A DNA stretch of 37,549 nt, taken from the NCBI GenBank assembly GCA_023388435.1, contig JAEWGG010000038.1:1-37549 (forward strand), in the 5' to 3' direction. The position numbers were made by a program, and so were the translations under genes. The notes beneath the pieces were generated by a model, which was given only the letters and a program-made list of their open reading frames with translations, was not told the origin of the DNA and searched no databases. How positions within the stretch are numbered: the first letter of the stretch is position 1; each line of letters opens with the position of its first letter. Shown in pieces: positions 22,647 to 30,944 of this stretch. Origin of the DNA: Bacillota bacterium (GTDB lineage: Bacteria; Bacillota; Clostridia; Saccharofermentanales; Fastidiosipilaceae).

Positions 22647-23285
22647 ATGTTTGTCATCGGTATCAGCGGCGGCATAGGCTGCGGCAAAAGCACAGCGGCA
22701 GATTTTTTTCGCCAGCACCAGGTACCTGTTCTGGACGCGGATGAGATCGCCCGCCGGAGCTGTGAGCGGGGGCAGCCCGCCCTGGAGGAGCTGGTTCAGA
22801 GCTTTGGCCCTGAGATTCTGGACGCCCACGGGAACCTGGACCGGGCCAAGATGGCCCAGCTGGCCTTTTCGAATCATCGCCTCCTCGACCAGCTGAGCCG
22901 TATTACGCACCGCCATGTCACGGCCGTTCTTCAGAAAGAGGTCGAAAAGGCCAGGCGTCGCAAGCTGCCGCTCCTGGTCCTCGATGTGCCCATTCCCATT
23001 AAGGAGGGTTTTTTGGACCTCGTGGACTATGTGCTCATCATCTGGGCCTCTGAGGACCTGCGTCTGGAACGTCTTGAGGCGCGGGGCCTGGGGCGTGAGG
23101 AGGCCCGGGCGAGGATGCGTCTGCAGATGAGTCGGGAGGACTACGGCCGCCTGGCGGATCGCCTGCTGAGCAATGATGGGACGCGCGAGGAACTGGACTC
23201 AGCCCTGGAGAAAGTCTGTGCTGAGGTCCTGGGGGCCCGCGGCCTGCGTCTTCCGCCTAAGTTGGAACGCGGGTCTGAGCCTTAG
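22647..23285 (+). CDS. coaE: Dephospho-CoA kinase
   Basis: The 212-residue kinase carries out the last step of coenzyme A synthesis, ATP-dependent phosphorylation of the ribose 3'-hydroxyl of dephospho-CoA. The P-loop GGIGCGKST (8-16, Lys14) and the substrate motif DADEIAR are present, and the length is normal. GAGGAGGAG lies upstream of the ATG. The gene ends at a bidirectional terminator. Two further CoA genes, coaX and coaBC, lie within 5 kb. Confidence 0.95.
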   Translation: MFVIGISGGIGCGKSTAADFFRQHQVPVLDADEIARRSCERGQPALEELVQSFGPEILDAHGNLDRAKMAQLAFSNHRLLDQLSRITHRHVTAVLQKEVEKARRRKLPLLVLDVPIPIKEGFLDLVDYVLIIWASEDLRLERLEARGLGREEARARMRLQMSREDYGRLADRLLSNDGTREELDSALEKVCAEVLGARGLRLPPKLERGSEP

Positions 23286-23322
23286 CGTGAACAGCTGCTG
23301 GCTCCACGCCTGGGAGATACAC

Positions 23323-23350
23323 AAAAGCCTGGCAGTGCTGCCAGGCTTTT
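23323..23350. terminator. Bidirectional rho-independent terminator between coaE and galT
   Basis: A perfect 28-bp palindrome-like hairpin (AAAAGCCTGGCAG and its complement around TG) has A and T runs built into its ends, so it serves coaE on the plus strand and galT on the minus strand. Confidence 0.95.
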
Positions 23351-23401
23351 GCTTTTGCTTCAGAGTTTTAGCAGATCTCCATACAGGGACTCGCTCAGGC
23401 T

Positions 23402-25000
23402 TTAGGCCTGGCCTTCCAGCTCGGGCAGAGCTCCCAGGACAAAGGCTTCGAAAGCCTCCAGCCCCCGCCCCTCCAGGGGGAAGAGACCGCAGTCCTCCAG
23501 GACCTTGCAGAAGACCTCGCCACAGGCCTCCAGCAGCTGGTCCAGGCGCTCCTCCTGCCCAGCCTCCAGGAAGGAGGCTCCGCGCTGGGCGACCAGGTCC
23601 TGGAACCAGGCCTGGTGTGCGGCCAGATCCTGGGCCTGCTGCCTCCGTTCCCCTGTCTGCTCCGTCAAGAGGAGCTGGGGCTCGGCGGCGAGGAGGCTGA
23701 AGCTCCGCTTCAGACGGCCGGGGAGGACGGCGAGCCCCATGGCCTCGATGAGGCCGATATTTTCCCTCTTGATGTGGTGGTATTCGGCCCGGGGATGGAA
23801 GATGCCAGTCGGGCGCTCCGCATCGCAGCGGTTGTTGCGCAGCAGGAGGTCCATCTGATAGCGGCCCTGGCGGTGGCGGACAATGGGATTCAGTGTGTTG
23901 TGGCGCTCTTCGCCGCTGTGGGCGTAGATGCCCAATTCTGGGCAGTCGTAGTCCAACCAGGCCTCATAGATGGCTGTGGCGGCGGTATAGAGCTGTTCGG
24001 GGTCCTCAGACTCGAGGCGGATGGCCGAGAGGGGCCAGTGGAGGAGGCTGCAGTCAAGGGCCGCCCGTCCCTCTGCGGCGGGGCGCCGGAAGCTGCGCAG
24101 GATACGGGCGTCCTCAATAGGCAGCTTCTGTATGCCGCCCTGAAAGTGCTCGTGACTCAGGATTGAACCGCCGACAATGGGGAGGTCTGCATTGGAGCCG
24201 ATGAAGTAGTGGGGAAAAATCGTCACGAAGTCCAGGAGCTTGCGGAAGGTGCTGGGGTCTATGGCCAGCGGACGGTGCTCGCGACTGAAGACGATGCAGT
24301 GCTCTTCATAGTAGACGTAGGGGGAGAACTGGAAGCACCATTCCTCCTGATTCAGTTCGATGGGAATGACGCGCAGGTTCTGTCTGGCGGGGTGATTCAG
24401 CCGTCCACGGTAGCCCTCGTTCTCGACGCAGAGCAGACAGCGGGGGTACTTGGACTGGGGCTGGCTCGCCGCAAGAACGATGTCTCTGGGGTCTTTCTCT
24501 GGTTTGGAGAGGTTCAGACTCAGTTGCAGCTCGCCGTAGGGACTGTCCTGTCTCCAGCGAATGTCGCGGGCGATGCGTTCGCTGCGAATATAGTTAGAGT
24601 CCTGGCAGAATTGGTAGAAGAGCCTGGTCGCCTCCTGGGGGCTGTTCTGGTAGTGGAGGTGAAAGTCCTGAATGACCTGGGCTGGGCGCGGTGTGAGGGC
24701 TGACATGAGACGGGTGTCAAAGAGGTCGGCCTGGGCCTGGGTGTAGGAGAAGAGGCCACGGGCCGCCGCATCCTGGGTCAGCTGGTCCAGGAGCTCATGC
24801 AGCTCGGGGAGGCGGGGATAGTCCAGGGCCTCCTCGTATTCGTCGAGGTCCAGCTGGTCGAGGAGGAGGTTGGCGCTGTAGCAGCGTTCAGCCTCTGGAA
24901 TCAGGCCGTGGAGAACGGCGAAGTCGAGGAGCTGCGTGATGGCCAGATTGCGGGCTTCAGGGCTGAGTGGGTACGTTTGCTGGGGGGACTCTTGACTCAT
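23402..25000 (-). CDS. galT: UDP-glucose--hexose-1-phosphate uridylyltransferase, class II
   Basis: The 532-residue enzyme exchanges UMP between UDP-glucose and galactose-1-phosphate in the Leloir pathway. Length and sequence (VENEGYRGRLNHPARQNLR, HYFIGSNADLPIVGGSILS, then HEHFQGG with His283 and His285) are those of the Firmicutes-type GalT, which lacks the zinc-site layout of the E. coli enzyme; His285 is the expected uridylylated residue. No galK or galE is in the window. The ATG at 25000 overlaps the coaX stop as ATGA, with AGAAAGGAAA upstream, so it is translationally coupled to coaX, an unusual partner. Confidence 0.95.
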   Translation of the reverse strand: MSQESPQQTYPLSPEARNLAITQLLDFAVLHGLIPEAERCYSANLLLDQLDLDEYEEALDYPRLPELHELLDQLTQDAAARGLFSYTQAQADLFDTRLMSALTPRPAQVIQDFHLHYQNSPQEATRLFYQFCQDSNYIRSERIARDIRWRQDSPYGELQLSLNLSKPEKDPRDIVLAASQPQSKYPRCLLCVENEGYRGRLNHPARQNLRVIPIELNQEEWCFQFSPYVYYEEHCIVFSREHRPLAIDPSTFRKLLDFVTIFPHYFIGSNADLPIVGGSILSHEHFQGGIQKLPIEDARILRSFRRPAAEGRAALDCSLLHWPLSAIRLESEDPEQLYTAATAIYEAWLDYDCPELGIYAHSGEERHNTLNPIVRHRQGRYQMDLLLRNNRCDAERPTGIFHPRAEYHHIKRENIGLIEAMGLAVLPGRLKRSFSLLAAEPQLLLTEQTGERRQQAQDLAAHQAWFQDLVAQRGASFLEAGQEERLDQLLEACGEVFCKVLEDCGLFPLEGRGLEAFEAFVLGALPELEGQA

Positions 25001-25794
25001 GCTGGATTTTTCCTTTCTGCTTCTCCATTTTTCTGGCGCTCGTGGATGAGGGCCAGGCCGTAGAGTGTGAGCTGGGCTTCGTGGCGGATGGGCTGCTGGC
25101 AGAGGGGGAGGATGCTGGGCGCTAGTCCGCCAGTCGCGATGACCTGCAGGGGCTGGCCGAGTTCCTCTTGAAAGCGCTGGATGAGGCCGTCAAGCATGGC
25201 GGCCTGGCTGTAGAGCAGGCCGGCCTGCATACACTGGACTGTGTTTTTGCCGATGAGGCTGGGCGGCGGGTCCAGCTCAACCTTGCGCAGTTGTGCGGCC
25301 CGGGCCACGAGGGCGTCCAGGGAGAGGCCGGGGCCTGGGATGATCAGGCCTCCCTGATAGTGGCCCTGGGCATCAATATAAGAAAAGGTCGTCGCCGTGC
25401 CGATGTCGATGATGAGCAGGGGGGGCTGGGCCAGGTCCAGGGCGGCGACGGCGTCGACAACGAGGTCGGCGCCCAGCTCGCGGGGATTGTCCATGCGAAT
25501 ACTGAGTCCGGTGCGCATACCAGGACCGACACTGGGCATCTCCAGGCCCAGGCACTGCTGCACGGCGGTCTGGAGGGTCTGGCGCAGTTTGGGGACGACG
25601 GTGGAGAGAATGGCCGCCGTCGGGCGGGGCAGGTCACGGACACTGGGCAGTTGGAGAAGGTTGTGAATGTAGAGGGCGTATTCGTCGGGGCTGCGCTCGG
25701 CATCGGTGCTGAGCCGGAAGCACTGCAGGCAGCGCCGCCCCTCCATGAGACCGAGGACGATCTGGGTGTTGCCGACGTCTATGGCGAGTAGCAT
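24997..25794 (-). CDS. coaX: Type III pantothenate kinase
   Basis: The 265-residue ASKHA-fold enzyme phosphorylates pantothenate, the first committed step of CoA synthesis. Motifs are AIDVGNT with Asp6, RELGADLVVDA with Asp110, and IIDIGTATT with Asp130. The type III enzyme is known for resistance to CoA feedback and for needing a monovalent cation. AGAAAGGA precedes the ATG. It sits 34 bp after the ECF S component gene and overlaps galT by 4 bp. Confidence 0.95.
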   Translation of the reverse strand: MLLAIDVGNTQIVLGLMEGRRCLQCFRLSTDAERSPDEYALYIHNLLQLPSVRDLPRPTAAILSTVVPKLRQTLQTAVQQCLGLEMPSVGPGMRTGLSIRMDNPRELGADLVVDAVAALDLAQPPLLIIDIGTATTFSYIDAQGHYQGGLIIPGPGLSLDALVARAAQLRKVELDPPPSLIGKNTVQCMQAGLLYSQAAMLDGLIQRFQEELGQPLQVIATGGLAPSILPLCQQPIRHEAQLTLYGLALIHERQKNGEAERKNPA

Positions 25795-25828
25795 GGACAG
25801 TCCTTTCTGAAACAGATTTTAGACAGGC

Positions 25829-26614
25829 TTATTGTACGTCTTTGGGACGAGCTTGTGCAGGATGTGTGCAGCCTACAACAGCTTCGGGTAAGAGGGCGCT
25901 GCGCCGGGCCGCGGAACGGACTACGGGGTAGAGGAGGGCGCTGAGCAGGGTGGCGATGAGGGCCTCAGGAAGACCGTTGGCCGCGACCAGGCCGAGCAGC
26001 CAGGGAAGGACGGCGGATGGGTCCAGATTGCGGCTCTGGGCGAGGGCGGGGGCCAGACCGAGATAGATCAGGCCGAGGGTTAAGACACTGTGCAGGAGGG
26101 TCAGGAGGGCGGCGCTGAGGAGGACGCTCAGCGGGACTTTAGTCCTCAATTTAGCGAAAAATCCAGCCCTGTTTTCCGTTGTGAGAAGTCCGGACTGAAT
26201 ATTCAGCCGGCCGCCGACAAGTCCTGCTCCCAGGCCAAGTATGAGGCGGGGGAGGAAGCAGATAACGAGGGCATAGAGGCTGCCGCGGTCGCTGCCTGGG
26301 AGGGGGATGAAGGGGCTGAAACAGAAGGAGAGGAGTCCGGGGTAGAAACTGTTGTTGAGCAGTGAGCAGAGGCCGAAGCTGGCCCCGAGGACGAGGCCGG
26401 CCGCTGGTCCAAGTAAGAAGGCCCCCAGGAGGACAGGGATGTGGATGGTGGTGGCCTTGAGGAAGATGAGATGGATGAAGCCCAGAGGGGTGAAAGAGAG
26501 GAGGACGATGAGGGCCACAAAGAGGGCCAGGATAAGGCGGCGCTTGAGTCCGCGGCGACGTTTTTGCTGCTCCTGGCTGAAGCGGGAGCTGGTCGTGGGG
26601 GGCTGCTGGATCAT
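25829..26614 (-). CDS. ECF transporter S component, probably for pantothenate
   Basis: The 261-residue protein has about six membrane helices and the S-component pattern of energy-coupling factor vitamin transporters. The segment LKATTIHIPVLLGAFLLGP followed by AAGLVLGASFGLCSLLNN resembles S components annotated as pantothenate (PanT) or related vitamin importers. The basic N-terminal 25 residues are cytoplasmic. AAAGGAGT lies upstream of the ATG. The pantothenate kinase coaX follows in the same operon, and coaBC is divergent, which supports pantothenate as the substrate by context. The shared ECF module (EcfA, EcfA', EcfT) is not in the window. The substrate remains inferred. Confidence 0.82.
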   Translation of the reverse strand: MIQQPPTTSSRFSQEQQKRRRGLKRRLILALFVALIVLLSFTPLGFIHLIFLKATTIHIPVLLGAFLLGPAAGLVLGASFGLCSLLNNSFYPGLLSFCFSPFIPLPGSDRGSLYALVICFLPRLILGLGAGLVGGRLNIQSGLLTTENRAGFFAKLRTKVPLSVLLSAALLTLLHSVLTLGLIYLGLAPALAQSRNLDPSAVLPWLLGLVAANGLPEALIATLLSALLYPVVRSAARRSALLPEAVVGCTHPAQARPKDVQ

Positions 26615-26842
26615 AAGTACTCCTTTGCTACCGTTCCCTCAGTCGGGATACCGTGCTGGCGTAGATGAATGAACTGCACTCATAGTAGCCTGAATTGCGG
26701 AGGCTGTACAGCTTCGACTGGGCCCCGTGTTTGTGATAACCTTTTAGAAGAATTCTATTTTATTTTGAGTGGCGAAATGAGGGGCCAGACTGGCGGTGCA
26801 GTCCGCTGCGGAGCGGTCAGGCCCAGAGCATAGGAGGTTTGG
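26615..26842. other. Divergent regulatory gap between the ECF S gene and coaBC
   Basis: This 228-bp gap must hold promoters for both directions. Toward coaBC, TTGTGA (26731-26736) is followed by the AT-rich stretch TTCTATTTTATTTTG, a plausible but imperfect promoter. Just before coaBC, CCGCT (26803-26807) and AGCGG (26812-26816) form a small hairpin. No riboswitch or RNA gene was recognised and no ORF is convincing. Confidence 0.4.
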
Positions 26843-28135
26843 ATGACCGAGCTGCGGCACATAGAAAAAGGGGCCTTGCAGGGGCGGCACATCGTGCTGG
26901 CTGCGGGTGGGAGCATCGCGGCCTATAAGCTCCCCCACCTGGTCTCCGTCTTGAGAAAGGCGGGGGCTGAAGTCAGCTGTCTGCTCTCGGCTGGGGCCCG
27001 CCATTTCGTGACTGAGGAAGCCCTTCGCACCATGTCCCAGCGTCCGGTCTACAGCGACTCATTTGACCCCGCCCCGGCGGATTACATCCCCCACATTCAC
27101 CTGGCCGAGTGGGCTGACCTGATTTTGGTCGCCCCGGCCTCCGCAAACCTGATTGCCCGCCTGGCCCTGGGGATGGCGGACGACATTATTGGCCAGACGG
27201 TCCTGGCGGCCCGCTGTCCCTGTGCGATTGCCCCGGCGATGAACGTCCACATGCTGGAACATGTGGCGACCCAGGAGAATCTGGCCCGTCTGAAGGGGCG
27301 GGGCTGGGAGCTTATCGAAGCGGCGGAAGGCCTCCTGGCCTGCGGCTATGAGGCCAGGGGCAGGTTGCCAGAGCCGGAAGAGCTGCTGGCCTGGGTGCTG
27401 GACTTCTTCCAGCGACAGGATGCGGGCCAGACCAGCAAGGCCGGGGGCGGGTCTGAGTCTGTGGAAGAGCCGCAGTTACTGGCCGGCCTGCGGGTCCTGG
27501 TCAGCGCAGGACCGACCCGCGAGGCCCTGGATCCCGTGCGTTTTCTGACCAATCATTCGAGTGGGAAAATGGGCTATGCCCTGGCCCGGATGGCTCGGCT
27601 TTTCGGGGCCCAGGTCCAACTGGTGAGCGGGCCCACAGCGCTCCAGGCTCCAGAGGGGGTGGATTTCTGTCCTGTGGAGACGGCGGCCCAGATGCTGGAG
27701 GCTCTGGAGGCCCGTTTCGACGCGGCGGACGTGCTCATTATGGCGGCTGCTGTGGCGGACTACCGTCCCGTGAAGCAGGCGGCGGAAAAGATGAAAAAGC
27801 AGGCCCTGCAAGACGCTGGGGAACTGGTCCTGCAGCTCGAGCCGACCACCGACATCCTGGCGACCCTCTCCGCACGGCGCAGGGAGCAGCTGCTCTGCGG
27901 CTTCTGTATGGAGACGGAGGAGCTCTTGCCCCGGGCCGAGGAGAAGCGGCGGCGCAAGGGTCTGGACCTGATCTGTGCGAATTCGCTACGCGAGCAGGGA
28001 GCGGGCTTCGGCGTGGACAGCAACCACGTCACCATCCTCGATGCGGAGGGCCAGCACGACCTCGGCCTCTGCTCCAAGGAGGAGACGGCCCGGCGCATCC
28101 TGGCCCATATAGCGGCCCTGCGCGGCAGGAGATGA
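26843..28135 (+). CDS. coaBC: Bifunctional phosphopantothenoylcysteine decarboxylase/phosphopantothenate--cysteine ligase
   Basis: The 430-residue two-domain enzyme joins cysteine to 4'-phosphopantothenate (CoaB part) and decarboxylates the product to 4'-phosphopantetheine (CoaC part, FMN). CoaC (1 to about 190) shows the active-site His86 (IHLAEWADL), the substrate-binding PAMN motif (Asn134) and Cys167 (LLACGYEARGR). CoaB (about 210-430) shows SAGPTREALDPVRF, TNHSSGKMG, AAVADYRP and the KMKK lysines. AGGAGG lies before the ATG. The following acyl-CoA synthetase starts within 20 bp, so CoA supply and CoA use are probably co-transcribed. Confidence 0.96.
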   Translation: MTELRHIEKGALQGRHIVLAAGGSIAAYKLPHLVSVLRKAGAEVSCLLSAGARHFVTEEALRTMSQRPVYSDSFDPAPADYIPHIHLAEWADLILVAPASANLIARLALGMADDIIGQTVLAARCPCAIAPAMNVHMLEHVATQENLARLKGRGWELIEAAEGLLACGYEARGRLPEPEELLAWVLDFFQRQDAGQTSKAGGGSESVEEPQLLAGLRVLVSAGPTREALDPVRFLTNHSSGKMGYALARMARLFGAQVQLVSGPTALQAPEGVDFCPVETAAQMLEALEARFDAADVLIMAAAVADYRPVKQAAEKMKKQALQDAGELVLQLEPTTDILATLSARRREQLLCGFCMETEELLPRAEEKRRRKGLDLICANSLREQGAGFGVDSNHVTILDAEGQHDLGLCSKEETARRILAHIAALRGRR

Positions 28136-28149
28136 GAGGAGCAGCGCAT

Positions 28150-30144
28150 ATGCAGTATTTGAAGGCTGAGAAGCATTTTTATGCACCGAAATTTAAGACC
28201 CTGCGTGAGATGATTTACCGCACGGTGCGCCGCTACCCCAAGGATGCCTTCTACCTCTACAAGCGCAGCCCGAAGGCTGCTGCCGAGGCTGTGCCCTACC
28301 ACCGCCTGGCCGGACACCTTGAGGCCCTGGGTACGGCGCTCATGCGCCGAGGTTTCGGGGGGGCCAGAGTGGCTCTGATCGGCCAGAACTCCTACGCCTG
28401 GTCTCTGGTACATCTCTGTAACCTGTGTGGACTGGGACTCTCAGTGCCCCTGGATCGCCTCCTGCCAGCCGGCGAGCTGGAGGAGACGCTGCGCCGGGCG
28501 CGGCCCCGTATCATTTTCTATGATCCCAGTTTTGCGGAGGTCATGGCGGACTTCCGCGAGCGCCTGGATTTCATTGAATGCTTTGTGGAGATGGATGAAG
28601 CGGCGGGAATAGAGGCCCCTGTGCCGGCAGGGGAGGGGCTGGAACGCAAGGCCCGCAGGCTTCATAAACTGAACCAGGCCGAGCTTCGAAACCTGCGTCG
28701 CAAGGCCCGTCGCAGCGTGGAGCAGGGCGCCCAGTCCGGGCAGCCTAACAGCCCGGAGCCCCGCCGTAACATGCGGCTCTCGGAGCTTTTGCTGGAGGGC
28801 CTGCAGTGGCGCTTGCTGGGGCTGAGAGACTATCTGGATCTGAGTCCCCAGCCCGAGGATGCGGCCAGCCTGCTCTTCACATCGGGGACAACCTCCTTTT
28901 CCAAGGCCGTCCTGCTGAGCCAGCGGAACCTCACGGCCGAGATCCGCGGACTGGCCCAGGTAGTCCGTTACCGCCCCAGCCTGCGCAGTCTCTCCCTCCT
29001 CCCCCTGCACCACACGTTTGAGAACAGCTGCGGCCTGCTCACCGTCATCTACTTCGGGGGGACGGTCTGCGCAAATGACGGTCTGCGCTACATCCAACAA
29101 AATATGTGCGAGTACCGCATCAATCTGATTATTGGCGTACCACTGATTTTTGAGAGCTTCTACCGCCGCGTCAAGCAGCAGCTGGCCAAGGAGGGCAAGG
29201 AGCAGACTCTGCAAAAGGCCATCCGCATCTCTGAATGGTTTCGTGGCTTCGGTATCGACCTGCGCGGCCTGCTCTTCCGGAAAATCAAGAAGGCCTTCGG
29301 CGGCAGCTTCTCCTCCGGTATCTGCGGCGCGGCTCCAGCCGACCCGGAGATGCTGCGCTTCTTCGACCAGGTGGGTATCCGCATCCTCCAGGGCTATGGC
29401 TTGACGGAGACCAGCCCGGTTGCGGCGGGCTGTAACAGCCGTCTCTTCGTGCCAGGCTCCGTAGGCCGCCCCATCGGCGGTGTTGAGCTGGCCGTGGACT
29501 GCGCCCAGGATGGGGAGGAGGGCGAAATTCTGATTCGCGGCGACATCGTCATGGAGGGCTATATGCAGGAGGACGGCAGCCTGGACCGCTCGTCCATCGA
29601 CGCGGAGGGTTGGTTCCATACCGGAGATATGGGAAGGATCGAGAACAAGGTCCTCTACATCACAGGCCGCGTTAAGTCAATGATTGTTCTTCCCAATGGG
29701 AAAAAGGTTTTCCCAGAGGAGATCGAATACCTCCTCAACCGCTCGCCGCTCATCAAGTCTTCTATGGTCTGGGGTGAGGACCTTGGCAACGACGTCTTCG
29801 TCAGCGCCAAGTTGGTCCTCCAGGCCCCGCCCCGCGACAAGGAGGGGCAGGCAACCAGTGAGGAGGGCCTGCGCGAGATGCTGGACCAGCTGATCTACGA
29901 GGTCAACCAGCACATGCCCTCTTTCAAGTCCATTAAGTATTACGTCTACAGTTTCCAGGATATGGTCAGTACCACAACGATGAAAATCAAGCGCAATGTG
30001 GAGCAGGCCCAGATCAAGGAGCAGTTCCGCCGCAGCCAGACCAGCATCAAGGAGCAGAACCGCCACAACATCGACCTCCTTGGGCCTGCGGCAGCAGAGC
30101 TGAAAGAGGGGAAGGGGCCCGACGCAGGCTCCGGGGAGGACTGA
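28150..30144 (+). CDS. AMP-forming long-chain acyl-CoA synthetase (first copy)
   Basis: The 664-residue ANL-superfamily enzyme should activate a fatty or related carboxylic acid to acyl-AMP and then acyl-CoA. The phosphate loop TSGTTSFSKA begins at about Thr244; QGYGLTETSP (A5), HTGDMGRI and GRVKSMIVLPNGKKVFPEEIE follow, and the catalytic Lys (about 612) is in TTTMKIKR. A charged insertion (about 170-210) precedes the phosphate loop. The ATG at 28150 is chosen because GAGAGGAG is correctly spaced; the ATG at 28132 would overlap the coaBC stop without such a site. No membrane helix is evident. It is paralogous to the enzyme at 30945-32792. Confidence 0.88.
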   Translation: MQYLKAEKHFYAPKFKTLREMIYRTVRRYPKDAFYLYKRSPKAAAEAVPYHRLAGHLEALGTALMRRGFGGARVALIGQNSYAWSLVHLCNLCGLGLSVPLDRLLPAGELEETLRRARPRIIFYDPSFAEVMADFRERLDFIECFVEMDEAAGIEAPVPAGEGLERKARRLHKLNQAELRNLRRKARRSVEQGAQSGQPNSPEPRRNMRLSELLLEGLQWRLLGLRDYLDLSPQPEDAASLLFTSGTTSFSKAVLLSQRNLTAEIRGLAQVVRYRPSLRSLSLLPLHHTFENSCGLLTVIYFGGTVCANDGLRYIQQNMCEYRINLIIGVPLIFESFYRRVKQQLAKEGKEQTLQKAIRISEWFRGFGIDLRGLLFRKIKKAFGGSFSSGICGAAPADPEMLRFFDQVGIRILQGYGLTETSPVAAGCNSRLFVPGSVGRPIGGVELAVDCAQDGEEGEILIRGDIVMEGYMQEDGSLDRSSIDAEGWFHTGDMGRIENKVLYITGRVKSMIVLPNGKKVFPEEIEYLLNRSPLIKSSMVWGEDLGNDVFVSAKLVLQAPPRDKEGQATSEEGLREMLDQLIYEVNQHMPSFKSIKYYVYSFQDMVSTTTMKIKRNVEQAQIKEQFRRSQTSIKEQNRHNIDLLGPAAAELKEGKGPDAGSGED

Positions 30145-30870
30145 ATGCAAAGAGCCGCACGCCATGAAATTGGCCCCCAGTTCTCTGGCTACAGCTCAGG
30201 GGACTACCACGCCAACATGTACCGCCTGGACCTCGAGGAGGGATACTACCTGATCGACCCCTCCCTGGCCCTGCCCGAGGAGGAGGGCCTGCCCCTTGCC
30301 ATTTTTCTGACCCACGGCCACTATGACCACCTTGCGGCCCTGCCGGACTATATTCATCGGGCAAGGCTCGCAGGTCGACGGCTCAGCATCTACCTGGCCC
30401 AGGAGGAGCAGGTATACCTGGAGCAGAGTCGCTACAATCTGGCGGACTACTTTGGCCAGTCCTGGAATCTGGATCTGGGAGAACTTGAACTTAAATACTA
30501 TGTTCCTGGGCAGGAACAGAGTCTGGATGAGGGCTGGAGCTTCCTGCCCTGGCACTGTCCCGGGCACAGCCTGGGTTCCACCTGCCTGCTCTTTTGCCAG
30601 GCCCGTGAGCCCCGGCTGCTTGTTGCCGGGGACATGCTCTTTGCCGACAGCATCGGTCGGACGGACCTCCCAGGATCTAATCCCGAGGCTATGAAGAGAA
30701 GCCTGGCCAGGCTCGATCAGCTGCTGCAGAGCCTGCCCAGAGCGCTGCCCGTGGTCTCGGGCCACGGTGCGGACAGTCAGGTGGGCCAGCAGGTCGAGAC
30801 CAATCCCTACCTGCTCTGGATCCGCTCTGCCGACACGGAAACGGGGGATCCAGGAGAGGCTGGCTGCTGA
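30145..30870 (+). CDS. Metallo-beta-lactamase-fold hydrolase (glyoxalase II-like)
   Basis: The 241-residue protein has the MBL-fold dinuclear metal motif THGHYDH (His57, His59, Asp61, His62), followed by PGHSLGS, AGDMLF and SGHG, giving all the ligands of the glyoxalase II/YcbL branch. Such enzymes hydrolyse thioesters or related bonds. It starts directly after the TGA of the preceding acyl-CoA synthetase, with GGGGAGGA upstream. Its position between two acyl-CoA synthetases makes a thioesterase-like role possible, but this is context only. No signal peptide is seen. Confidence 0.85.
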   Translation: MQRAARHEIGPQFSGYSSGDYHANMYRLDLEEGYYLIDPSLALPEEEGLPLAIFLTHGHYDHLAALPDYIHRARLAGRRLSIYLAQEEQVYLEQSRYNLADYFGQSWNLDLGELELKYYVPGQEQSLDEGWSFLPWHCPGHSLGSTCLLFCQAREPRLLVAGDMLFADSIGRTDLPGSNPEAMKRSLARLDQLLQSLPRALPVVSGHGADSQVGQQVETNPYLLWIRSADTETGDPGEAGC

Positions 30871-30944
30871 GGTCGGTACTTTATTGCCCTTTCCACACAC
30901 ATGAACCTGCTTGTCTCCAAGCGTCAAAATTCAGGGAGAAATAC

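Noticed and set aside
21291..22916. A 541-codon open frame antisense to polA
   Set aside because: It lies opposite the conserved polymerase motifs and has no recognisable protein features.
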